Part shown: positions 12,036-22,699 of the stretch, one piece after another
Layout: each line of letters starts with the position of its first letter
How positions within the stretch are numbered: the stretch's first letter is position 1
From: Ehretia macrophylla
Taxonomy: Eukaryota > Streptophyta > Magnoliopsida > Boraginales > Ehretiaceae
Direction: 5' to 3'
DNA: 64,000 bases
Assembly: GCA_037974665.1 (NCBI GenBank)
Contig: CM075768.1
Coordinates: 59,538,316 to 59,602,315, forward strand
Translations under genes and position numbers: made by a program
Notes under the pieces: model-generated
Database searches by the model: none
What the model saw: the letters and a program-made list of their open reading frames with translations, nothing else
What the model was told of the DNA's origin: nothing

Positions 12036-13462
12036 CCTATGCTTCTTAGTATATGTTGATATTTTGTTGATCATATATCTTATTAAGAAGTATTATCTCC
12101 TTGTAAATCTCTATTTGCTATCAATTGTTTATTGTTTTATAATTTGAATTTGCCAATTATTGCTGAAATATATGTTGATAATTCTTGAATGTCATAAAGG
12201 CTCCGAAGAGCTTATATAAGTGAGAGTTTATCGACCTGAAGATCGAGTACTCACTGACAAGATAATATTCTATGGAAAGCATTAGAATAATATGATTACT
12301 GTCTTAATCTTGAAAAGGATGCTTAGGATGATAATGAGATAACTATTGGTCCTGAAGTACCATGTCTCACTCCTATTGATCCACTAATGTATCTTGCTAA
12401 CAATAGAAGGTCAAAAAATTGTCTTCCATTAATCTATTAGCAAAATGTAGTGCAGTTCCAACCTGAATGTATTGGAATGAAATTAAACACTTGTCGTGCT
12501 ATCTATGTGGAACATCAAATATGGACTTATATTATCCAAGAATGTTGATTTTATCATAGTTAGCCCTGCAGATGCTGATCATTTATCTGACCCCCACAAA
12601 AAAAAAAAATCACAGACAACTCATGTATTTACTTGTGATGACGAGTAAAATGTGGCGATCCATGAAATAGAACATGAGTGTTGCCCTTTCAAATCATGGT
12701 GAGATTGTGACAATTCATGAGACTAGTTGAGAATGTATATGATTGAGATTTGTCATACAATACATTCGGGAATCATGCGGTTTACCTTTCAAAAGAGCTA
12801 GTCTCATTTAAGGTGGCCATGGTGACATGATAAAATATATTTTGTCAAAATATTTCTACACACGAGTTTCAAAAGAATGGTATTGTTGATATTCAACAAG
12901 TATACTCAAGTGAAAATCCAGCATATTTATTCACTAAAGCTTTACCAACAAAGATCACAAAGTACATACTCAGAAGTGTAGAATGTATTGCCTGAAAGAT
13001 TTGTCACCATGACGCATGTTGCAATGAGAAGGATAAGATATTGATACACTGTACTCTTTTTCCTTCACCAAGGTTTTTCTCCCACTGGTTTTTTCCTGGT
13101 AAGGCTTTAACGAGGTAGGGAAAATACGTTTGATATGATAGAAACATGTCGAGCTAAAGTTCTTTTTCATGGATGAACTCCAAGTGGAAGTAAAATAGAT
13201 GTTCATCGAAGATTGATTTCTATCAACTCGAAGAATACTCTTGATATGCTCATATGAGGGGGAGATAAATACACACTGTACTCTTTTTCCCTTTACCTAG
13301 GTTTTATCCCACAGGGTTTTCCTAGCAAGGTTTTTAATGATATAGTGGTTGAGTTTATAATAAGGAATGTACTATTTTTCCTTAGTCAAGTTTTTATCCC
13401 ACTGGGTTTTCTTGACGAGGTTTTAATGAAGCATATTCTTATAGTGAATATCTAAGGGGGAG

Positions 13463-13844
13463 TGTTATGAAATATTGATATGTGGATATTTACCAGTATG
13501 CATCAGCATCGTGTTTCTGATTTGCAGTAGCATACAACTAGCCTGCATTAGCAGCTTGCAACCAACATGCATTGGCAGCATGTTTCTGATTTGTAGTAGC
13601 TTGCAACTAGCCTGCATCAACAGCTTGCATCAGTAGCTTTTGATATGCAACAGTTTGCAGCTAGCAGCCAGCTTTTGATTTGCTGCTGCTTATACTGTTT
13701 CAGTGTTTGCGCAACCAGGAGCTTTTGAAAATCTATAAATAGAGAAGTTCTATTGAAATGTAAATCATTCAGAATTCATAAATGAATAAGAGTTTCAGTT
13801 TTCTCTTTATACTATCTATTGTCTTTTGCAGTTATTTTATAACA
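13463..13844 (+). repeat. 3' LTR of the old Copia element
   Basis: 382 bp from TGTTATGA to ATAACA, the partner of 5546-5914, with one extra unit of the internal repeat. It is flanked to the right by the target duplication ATCTT. Confidence 0.9.
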
Positions 13845-14029
13845 ATCTTCACTATTGTTACAATCGTTATTTGGATATTTGATCCACGTGTTTGAAGTAT
13901 CTTAAAAAGAAACCTTTGGGAGAATTCAGTCTGTAATTTTGCACACAATCATTTTATCATCGACAAATTAAGGTTAATTTGTCTTAGGAGTAACTATTAT
14001 ATTTTAGTTTAATTTGCTAAATACTCATT

Positions 14030-14222
14030 ATAAAAAGAAAATTAGTATTTTATTATAAACCCAAATTCGACCGTTACAAAATTCAAATCCAAGCCGCCCG
14101 TTGGGAAATCTCTCCTTTCTCCTCTTCACTACTCCCTCTCTTCAATCCACACCAATCCTTCTCTTTCTCTCCCTCCCTCTCACGCTCACACACACATATC
14201 ACACACAAGCAAACACACAGAC
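14030..14222 (+). promoter_or_regulatory. Likely core promoter and 5' leader of the 207-aa gene
   Basis: A TATA-like TATTATAAACC lies near 14051. A pyrimidine-rich leader (repeated CTCTC/CTTCT, then CACACACACA) fills about 14110-14220 up to the ATG. Pyrimidine-rich leaders of this kind are common in plants. Placement of the transcription start is inference. Confidence 0.4.
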
Positions 14223-14846
14223 ATGGTTTTTGGGAACAAAGACAATTCATCAATAATTGAGGCCAAGCCATTACACCCCTTACACCAAATAGCAGAAACA
14301 CTAACGCACAAGCTTCTGTTGAAGCAATGGCTAAAAGAAGAAGAGCTAATCCTCAGTAGGGTAGCCTTTAAAGAGACCCAAATCGATGCGGTCCGTAAAG
14401 AGATCACACACCTCTATTGTTTCTTCTTCCTCTTCCATTCCATTTCTCTCATCCTCCTCTTCAGTAGCACCTCTTCACATACCCCATGTGGCAAATTTCT
14501 CTGCCATCGATCTTGGATCCCATCATTGTGTTCTCTCCTATCCTCTCTTGGCATCATTTGGGCCGTTCGATACAAGACTGATGTGGAAAGCCATTTGGAG
14601 AAGATGTTAGAAAGAGAAAAAAATGATAGGAAGCTTTTGGCTAAGTGTGTTGAAGAGTTGAAGAAAAAAGGTGTTGAGTTTGATTTGTTGAAAGAGGTTG
14701 ATGCACTTAGGAGAGCTAAGAGTTTGAGAGCTGAAGCTAAAGCTAATAAAGTTAGAAAATGGTATGCTAAAGACTTTGTTACCCCTTTTTTTTTCTTTGT
14801 TTCTTGCTTGGTTCTTGGTCTTACTAGGATCATTTTGTGCAATTAA
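14223..14846 (+). CDS. Putative plant transmembrane protein with coiled coil, 207 aa
   Basis: This is an uninterrupted single-exon frame from ATG at 14223 to TAA. The protein has an N-terminal soluble part (residues 1-60). Two hydrophobic segments follow at about 62-82 (rich in F, L, I, S) and 100-117 (LCSLLSSLGIIWAV). A strongly charged heptad-like stretch at about 120-175 (SHLEKMLEREKNDRKLLAK and onward, ending in LRAEAKANKVRKW) predicts a coiled coil. A last membrane segment lies at about 184-205 (FVTPFFFFVSCLVLGL). I recall plant-wide uncharacterised proteins with this layout, but no function is known to me. A membrane-anchored scaffold or tether is only a guess. The start is supported by the long pyrimidine leader and no earlier in-frame ATG. 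It is the only gene in the window that looks intact. Confidence 0.8.
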   Translation: MVFGNKDNSSIIEAKPLHPLHQIAETLTHKLLLKQWLKEEELILSRVAFKETQIDAVRKEITHLYCFFFLFHSISLILLFSSTSSHTPCGKFLCHRSWIPSLCSLLSSLGIIWAVRYKTDVESHLEKMLEREKNDRKLLAKCVEELKKKGVEFDLLKEVDALRRAKSLRAEAKANKVRKWYAKDFVTPFFFFVSCLVLGLTRIILCN

Positions 14847-15089
14847 CATTTATGGTATGGGGGCAATTTTGGGAATACACTCACTTGTCAGAAATAACAT
14901 CCACTCCTTTACTCAGAATCGTGTACGAGAAAAACGTGAATCAGACACTATTCTTTGTAATTATAATGAGGAAAATGTGAACAAGAAACAAACATGATTG
15001 GGGTATGGTAGAAGCTTTTGGTTTCTGTGATTGAGTTTAGTGGGGGAACTACATAACATTTTGTTCTTGTATCAATACTTTTTTTTTTT

Positions 15090-15095
15090 AATAAA
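15090..15095 (+). terminator. Candidate polyadenylation signal of the 207-aa gene
   Basis: A canonical AATAAA follows a T-rich stretch about 245 bp after the stop codon. This is a plausible plant 3' UTR length. There are no transcript data to confirm it. Confidence 0.4.
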
Positions 15096-15221
15096 ATTGT
15101 TTCAACATATAGTTTTAGTATGTTTGTAAGAAGATTATTACACTCAGCATCCTAGAATCAGAATTCCAGTTGGACTTTTTTGGTTAAATTTATTTCTTAC
15201 GATAAAATTTAACATAAATAT

Positions 15222-15700
15222 ACAATAGAATCTAAACTATTACTTGCTTAGCGATATGTTTTAAATATTAAAATTGTCCGATTCTTACTTAGGACCAATG
15301 TGCTAAATTTATATTTTTTTAATAAAATTATAAGATATTACATTTTAAATATTTCTTTTTTATTTAATATGTTCCAAATATTTTATAGATTAATAGTTTG
15401 TTGAAAAATACATGATAAAATACCTAAGATTTTTCCCAAAAAATGAATAAAGAGTAGCTTATCTTTTGTGTTGAACTTTAAATCTAGCTAAATCTCATCT
15501 TTAATTGTTCACAATGCACCAAAAGTCATGGAGCTGCTTTCTCGTATTGCAACAAAATATTTTAGAGTAGCATTGATGTTTTGAGTACTTCTTTATATCT
15601 TTGTCAATTAATTATAATAAATTTATCAATAAATTAATATCTCATTAAATTAATAGAATTTAAGTGATCCTAAAATTATTAACTTAAACAGGTTATACAA
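15222..15700. mobile_element. Second copy of the AGTAGAACCTC-type MITE
   Basis: The sequence runs parallel to 2994-3555 over almost its whole length: CTTAGGACCAATGT, the AT-rich core, GAGTAGCTTATCTTTTG, TTAATTGTTCACAATGCAC and the closing ATTAACTTAAACAGGTTATAC. It is about 80 bp shorter and its termini are more diverged, so the borders are approximate. No coding capacity. Confidence 0.7.
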
Positions 15701-16194
15701 TATTAATTTTTGTGAGGCCTTTATAGATTAAGAAACTAATATGAAAATACTATCAATAAGCAATTAAAGATCTAAAAAGTGTAGAAAGATTACAAAGAAA
15801 ATATAACCTTGAAGTCGATCAAAAACTTTTGACCAAAAGATGTCGGTCAAATTTGATGTGAAAAGTCAAATCAGGACTCTTAAGTGATATAAACTCCTGG
15901 CTAGCATGAGACTATTTTACGAGCTAATGAAAAGTTAGAAAATAACACACAGTCTTGGTGTAAATTAATTCAATCCAATTACAACTCAGAATAGAATTTT
16001 TACACAATCTAAGTACAAATTCAATCCAATTCCAACTTAAGATAGAATTCTTATTAAAAGGGTCATGACTTACATCCCAAGCTTGATTCATCCTATAAAT
16101 TAGGTTGTTAGGAAGGCAACTCTGAAACCATATACCTATTTAGTTCTCTTTTTCATTACATCTTGCTTTAATTTCTTTCTTTTTCAGCTTTTCC
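15701..16194. other. Intergenic, upstream of the GDSL relic
   Basis: No gene seen. Two imperfect direct repeats of about 45 bp (AATTCAATCCAATT...AGAATAGAATTTTTA at about 15966-16003 and CAATCCAATTCC...GATAGAATTCTTA at about 16022-16053) lie here. The last 60 bp before the ATG at 16195 are pyrimidine-rich and may be the old leader. Confidence 0.5.
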
Positions 16195-17060
16195 ATGGCA
16201 TCATCTGGAAAACCTTCTCTTCTTCTTCTTCTTCGTTATACATTATTTCTCCTGTTATTATTCGTATCATTGTTTGCAACATCTGATGCACGAGTCCTAA
16301 AATCTTAGGCAAAGCAATGTGATTTCGATTCAATATATAGTTTTGGAGAAGGAAATTCTTCAGTTTCCAATGGTCTAGTTGCTTCTGCCTTCAATGTCCC
16401 TTATCCTTTTTCATACAAGAATGCAGATTTCGTCTCGAGCGCTAGCTTTGCCGTCCCTGGAGCCACTGTTATGAATCCCAGTTTCTTCGTCAAGAACAGA
16501 ATCCAACCTCCTCAGCTAATCAAGCTTCATTCCAGTCTCAGATTAATAACTTCCTGGACCTTCTTGGTGAAAGATTAATCATGTCGTACCAAGAGCGTGC
16601 AAAGAATCTTCAAGGTGCTCTTTTCTTTATCAATCAACCTGGTGTTGCTGATTTCAAACAAGCTTTCTTGCAAGGAAAATCGATGATCCAGGTCTCCAAG
16701 TTCGTGCCAGAAATCGTTTCCACAATCAAGAACCAAATAAGGAAGTTGATGTTTGCTGGTGCATCCAATGTTCTTGTTTCTGGAGTTCCACACTTGGCAT
16801 CTATCCCTGGATTTCAGAAACTATTGCGCAACCCCAACGGGCTGAACACCTTGGGATTATTTTACAATGATCATCTTCAACAGGCACTTGTCGAATTGAA
16901 GCTGGAGTTTCCTGAGGCTCACATTGTGTATGCAGATTATTACAAGATAAATGAGAGAGGTTTTAGCCAGTCAGCACTCGAATTCGCCAAGGCAAGACGT
17001 TGCAACTATTTGAAGCTTGGAGACTTGTCTTACCTTAGGCGCGAAGTTCTTCTTGTATAA
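16195..17060 (+). pseudogene. GDSL esterase/lipase (SGNH hydrolase) pseudogene
   Basis: The ATG at 16195 opens a secretory signal peptide (long leucine run, then LFVSLFATSDA). Family blocks follow: IYSFGEGN where intact relatives have FGDS, ASFAVPGATVMNPSFF (block II region), ALFFINQPGVADF where relatives have the G-N-D block, and ASNVLVSGVPHLASIPGF. Several lesions make it a pseudogene. A TAG interrupts the frame at about codon 39 (near 16305), a frameshift lies near 16520, the catalytic Ser of GDSL is absent, the normal G-N-D is replaced, and the frame ends at 17060 before the C-terminal D-x-x-H. In relatives these enzymes are secreted and hydrolyse esters. Here no activity is expected. The assignment to the family is firm; the subfamily is not. 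Confidence 0.8.
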
Positions 17061-17705
17061 AGCTCCTTACGTATGACAAAGGCTATGCTGTGAAGACAAC
17101 TGATACAACAGAAGACTTCAAGACAGACATCTCAATCTCAGCAGCTTGTATTTTGTCTATGTAATAGAACTACGTTGCAGTTTGATCCTTGATACGGGAA
17201 GGGTATCAAGGTACGTAGGCAGCTAATGTTGGTACGTAAGTAACCAATATTTGTCCAACTGCTTTATTATTAAATTACAAATTTTCTATTGAGCATGTTG
17301 ATTGGATTTAGGTATTTAGGATCTTTTTGAAGTTCCTCAGTGACACTGCAAAACTATGTGACAATAACAATGTGATGTTTTCCTGATCATATACAATGAG
17401 TGAAATAAATATGCCATAGAAATAAATAAGCCATGGAATACAACAAAGAAGAAATATATTTAATGTTGATAGGACTCAAAGCTGAGGTAATCATTGCGAG
17501 TTGACAAAGTTTTATGCTAAGTTTAAAATATTTGCAATTAATTTTCAAGCATTACATTTTTTACTCACATTCTGTTCTCTACTAGATTATATGATATATA
17601 ACCAAAAATATATTCACATAAGTTTTCAAGGATAAGTATAACAGAACTTGGAAAATTGCCGTGTGATCCTACCTATTCCATGCGTCCCATGCTACTTAGC
17701 ACTCT
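17061..17705. other. Space between the GDSL relic and the RLK 3' end
   Basis: Both genes converge here. The first 100 bp may hold decayed C-terminal sequence of the lipase. The remainder is AT-rich and would contain the RLK 3' UTR. No other gene seen. Confidence 0.5.
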
Positions 17706-19467
17706 TCATCTACCCTCCCCAATGATCTCATGAAGCATTGGTTCAGTAGCATTTATAGGCGAATTATAATTTATATCTGGTACTGCAGTTTTATTGGATG
17801 AACCATAACGACTAGTATCATGTTTTGGAGCCTCATCACTCATGAAGCTTGTTGTATCTTTGAACTTCCAGTCAGTAAGATATCTAGGCCTTGAAGTGAT
17901 GGCAGCAACCTCAATGTCTCCAGAAAGCATTGCCACCACACGGGACATTGAGGGTTGTAATCCTGGGGATGCTTGAGTGCACAAAAGAGCCATTCCTATT
18001 ACTCTTTTTACTTCATCTTCATTGAACTCGGACAAATCTGTATCCACCAGCTCAATTTCACAATTATCATCATGAAGTTGCCTTGCCTGAGAAAATGGAA
18101 TATGTTAGAACTTGTGAATAAGATCATGACTAATTGATTACATGTGAAAATTAAAGTCTGAGTGCGAGGAAATCATTTGATCCAAAGCCTGATGATAGAG
18201 CTGCACGTTTGAAACATATGGAAGGAGGAAGCCTCGCACGCATGCCTTGGGGATGGGGGGGTGGGGTTCAGAATAATCTGAAAACTGATTGAGATTGAAA
18301 TATTATTCACTTGTATGTATTAAGCAAGACCTGCAATCAGAATAAACCTCAGACATCCAGTTCTGGATATATATGCACAAAGTGATAACATAGAGGAGTA
18401 GAGTGTACCAATTCAAGATGATATATCTTATCTTCTTCCAAGTTTGAATCGGAGTTTGATCTTTCACTGACGATCTCTAGAGCTACAACTCTAAAGCCAA
18501 ACACATCAGCATTCTCAGTAACATGTCCGCATATTGCATATTCCGGTGCAAGATATCCACTACATCAGACGAAACCGAGATCTCCAAGAAAAATTTATGT
18601 ACTGTAAACTGAAAATGTAAAAACAATGTGAAATGAGCAAGACGGAACCTACATTATACCAGCAACGCGGGTGCTTATGTGGGTCTTTTTGTCATCATAA
18701 AGTTTGGCCAACCCAAAATCTAAAATTTTTGGGTTGAGATCAAGGTCAAGGAGGATATTACTAGCCTTCACATCTCTATGTACAATTCTAATTCGAGATT
18801 CCTCATGAAGATAAGCTAGACCCCTTGCTACTCCCAAGCATACGTCAAAACGCATTGGCCAATTGAGATATAAATTTGACTTTCCTGCTTTATTGAAGCA
18901 AAAGATTTTAGTAGATTTGAATCAACCTTATATTAGCCCATAAATTTAATAACAAAAGGTTGCAGATGTGGTAATCCATTATACCAGATAATACTTGATC
19001 AAGACTCTTGTTTTCAAGATACTCATAGACAAGCAAACGTTTATCTCCCTCGATGCAACATCCATACAGTTTCACAAGGTTACGGTGCTGCACAGCAGAT
19101 ATAGTAGTGATTTCTGCTACAAACTAACTCTTTCCTTGATGGGATGCTACAAATAATTGTTTAACAACAACTACTCTCCCCTCATCAAGTACTCCTTATT
19201 GATCATCAGGAGAGAATAATTAAAAAAAAAAAAAAATAAACGAAGAGGAAAGATGATGATTAGCAAACAACATCAAGAAAATAAATAAATATTGGGACAT
19301 TTGAAGTAAAGGTGACTATGTCACTCTTTGCTTAAACCAATGAATTACCTTGAAAACCGGTCCAAATCCTCCATCACCAAGCTTATTATCAGGATTGAAG
19401 TCATTTGTCGCAGCTTTCAGTTCAGCAAAACTAAAAGTATACGGTTTGGCATCCATTCCCAAGAACT
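17706..19467 (-). pseudogene. RLK exons 20-24: Ser/Thr kinase domain
   Basis: Exon 20 has the glycine loop [10 protein letters not shown] after [16 protein letters not shown]. Exon 21 has the VVVVKQL lysine and [11 protein letters not shown]. Exon 22 has the catalytic HRDVKASN and the Mg-binding DFG (in [11 protein letters not shown]). Exon 23 has GYLAPEYA and ADVFGF. Exon 24 has the C-lobe ALLCTQASPGLQPSMSRVV and a roughly 70-residue tail to TGA. HRD and DFG suggest the ancestor was catalytically competent. Exon 21 carries a TAG (19124-19126) where relatives have Gln in GKSQF, and its acceptor leaves the frame one base short. Exon 22 ends with IM where GTI is usual. The domain as it stands cannot be translated whole. 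Confidence 0.85.
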
Positions 19468-19529
19468 CTGCAAATTGTATAGATCATACGTATTAGCTTT
19501 CAGTCTACAGACCTATAGAACTTAAAAGT

Positions 19530-19943
19530 TGAAGAATTTAACACAGAATGTGGATCTTCATAAACCGAATAGAATACTAACCTCGTAGTATGCAGAAGAG
19601 TCTGCAGGAATTAACCACGTTCGTTCCACTGTCAAACAACTGCGAATTGAAGTCCAAAATACATATTCGATCTTGGACTATATTGCCACAACTTAAATGC
19701 CGATTTTATTTTGATGTCTATGCACTATAGACATAATAAGAGAGATTGAGAGAGAGAGTAAAGAAGATGAGAAGAAAACTCATTATCTTCTTTTCTTGTA
19801 TCTGATGTCTAAGAAAAAAGAACGTCTCTTTTTTCTTAGATATTAGAAGTTCTGGGAAGTTGAATAACTTCCCATAATTTCCATACCCATAAATGGGTCG
19901 GGTCAGGTCAACCCACAATGGGCGACCCGTCCCAAATCCAACA
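19530..19943 (-). repeat. 3' LTR of the intron-19 Copia
   Basis: From TGAAGAATTTAACAC to AAATCCAACA on the plus strand, partner of 27444-27857. It contains a short palindrome (AAGAAAAAAGAACGTCTC then TTTTTTCTTAGA). Stray frames on both strands belong to the LTR. Confidence 0.85.
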
Positions 19944-22671
19944 TCTCTTACTCGCACAGGATGGGTAGACTCATATCCACCAATATATCTTTCTACGACC
20001 TTGTCGGGAACCACCATCAAATTCATACGGGCAAATAAGTCGTGCGACCCGCGAGCACACAACAGGTGGAAACTCAAACCATGCATATGTTAGGGATGAC
20101 ATGGGAGCTACAATCTTCAACGGAAGAAAATGTCTCGCTGTAACCTAGACCAGTTTAAGTTCACATCAGTCAACACACACATTATCTCTCGTAGGCTATG
20201 TTTGACCTTTAAATCTCAAACATGTATTCATAGTTATATTCAATCACAAAAATTGTTTAATCACAAAGATTTTATAACTGGTCGACCAATGAACACATGT
20301 AGCGGTAGATGTGAACAGTTTTCCCTTCGCTCAATATCCTTCTAAATCAAGTCAACCGTTTTCCCAGACATGTCCCATATGATCGAATCTAACGTGATCT
20401 TTAGGCAACATACCAAAGTAGTTAACATTGAACTTGATCTATTAGAATATGAGCGTAGGTCACTAAGGGTATCCCAAAGAAGCATTTATTGCTTCAAGGA
20501 CACACACAGTGGTGAAGCAGGGATTCATTCACCCACTACCTTTTACGGTCGCAAAGCACACATGGTATGAAACATGTGTTATGGTGTGACTTCCTTTAAA
20601 AAAGGGCGTATGTCTTTTCCTAAATCAAACACCGTACAAATCTTTGGTTAGTTATTACTCAGAAACTAACCTGAATCCTCAAACTTAATACACCTAGTAA
20701 TCGAGGTTTCACGTCTGGCTATAAACAAGTTATATGGACTGTGGGAATCCATATCGACCTCATGTCAGTTTTTAATTATAACATATACAAATAAAAGGTC
20801 TCATCTTAATATTGTTATAGAAACCAATTCTAAACTAATACTTAAGGCGACGTATCTTATATGAGTATAGTATTTCTCGACGAATATTAACCAACTCATA
20901 TTGTCTCATCTCTGCACGCTTCTACTACGCCAGAGAAAATTGCTCGTGTGAGAGAGCCAATCTCATCAACTTGTCAATATACTTTTCGATGCCAATCTGT
21001 GCTAGCATACTCATACTCGATTTCTTCCAAACTTATCACAAAGACAAGGCACTAAGCAAACACATGAAAAAAATTTGTTCACTATGAACTGGCATCAAAT
21101 ACTCACCAGTATAAGTACATTCGTAATTACAGAATACTTTACAGAACATTAATATCAAGTCCTACGCAATCCTAGAGATTCTATTACAACAAATACATAT
21201 CTCTGCATATGAACTTATCGAGTGGGTCACTGTCATCTCTTGCGTAGGTGAATGTTCCACAATCACTTCCTTATATGACACAAAGCCATAATGTCTATGT
21301 ACTAGGTCTCGCCATGAAGTTTAGGATCCTTAGCATAGGCGACGGATAACTAGTGGACACAATAGATCGCCATTGCCTGTCTAGCAACTGACTTATCTCA
21401 AGTCCATCATAATCTCTCGAGTCATACTGCCTTTTGCATAGTTGCTGAGCATGCTACACAGCTCAATTTTTACAGTTGACAATACTATGTATATTTGTTT
21501 CTTGCCATTCCACAAAGTCGTGCCATTGACCAGCAAGAAAACATAAGAGGTAACTTTATGCTCATCTGGGTTATCACCCAAATTAGCACTTGTGGATCTC
21601 TACTGATAGAGATCAACATTTCAATGGCATAGGCAAAATCTAAGTTGCCTTTTAAATACCTCAATATCCTTTTGACAATGCTAAAACAAGCTTGTCTAAG
21701 TCTGTGATTGATAACAACATATCAATTCCATGGCAAAAATGAATATCTGGCTATGTACATACCACAATATATACAGGGCTTCTCATGATGCTTGAATAAG
21801 GATCATTTTATCTCATCAGTCTATTCTGGCATTGGGGACACTTCCCTTGGCTTAGGCTTTATCCCTCAGTTACAGGAACATCCATAGGTTTGTAGACTTA
21901 CGCGTTGAGTCATTCAAGAACTTGCTTGACATATGACTCTTTCAACAAAAATAGGAATCTTAGATTGACCCCTTTGGATCTTGACTCTAAACACATAAGC
22001 TACTCCACCAATGTCCTTTATCCCACAAAGTTAAGGACAACTAACCACTTCCTGATAGTGACTATGTACTCCTTGTCATTTCTGATCAATGATATCATCT
22101 ATCTAGAGAGATAGAACCACATATCTGCTCTTAGATCAATTGACATATACGCATATGCCTTATTGAACCATTTGAAGATCATACATAATGAATTCTTCTT
22201 GCATTTCTCCACTAAGAAATATCACACTTACATCCATCTAATGTAATTTAAGGTTCAATTGGGTGACATGCTCAGAAATAGGTGAATAGAGACAAACCTA
22301 ACAATGAAAGAAGGTTTGCTTGCAAATTATACCCTCAATTTGGGTACAACTTTTAGTCACTGGCGAGCTTCTATTTGATATTAAATCCAATTATTTTTTC
22401 ATTGTTTTTCATCCGACTTTCCCTTACAAAAAGATAAGAGAATTTTAGCCACTATCTAAGATCCATCATCATCTTAACTAGTAATCAAATGAAAAACTTA
22501 TTTTCATAATCACTTGGTAGTGAAACGAACTCACATTGATCACGAAACAGATTCGAGTTGATCAAACCGATATTACTATTGCAAGTGAACATGATCCATA
22601 AACCGGTTTATGAGACAAACTCATTTTGGTTATGAGACAAACTCACTTTGATCTTGAAACAAATTCAAGTA

Positions 22672-22699
22672 GACCAAACCAAACCAAACCAAACCAAAC
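22672..22699. repeat. AACCA/CCAAA short tandem repeat
   Basis: About five ACCAA units in a row within the Copia interior. A simple microsatellite. Confidence 0.8.

Larger units (their letters stand above)
5546..13844 (+). mobile_element. Old Copia-type LTR retrotransposon, broken, hosting a nested Gypsy element
   Basis: Two LTRs (5546-5914 and 13463-13844) begin TGTTATG and end TTATAATA/TTATAACA, and the whole is flanked by the perfect duplication ATCTT (5541-5545 and 13845-13849). A purine tract (TAAGGGGGAG) directly precedes the 3' LTR, so the element reads on the plus strand. The interior between about 12300 and 13050 still resembles Copia RNase H and the pol C-terminus (weak echoes of EVP..MYLAN and of LFTKALPT). 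By hand the LTRs differ at about 10 % of positions, which suggests several million years. The coding part is fossil with many breaks. Nearly 3.8 kb of the interior is the Gypsy insertion. Confidence 0.85.
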
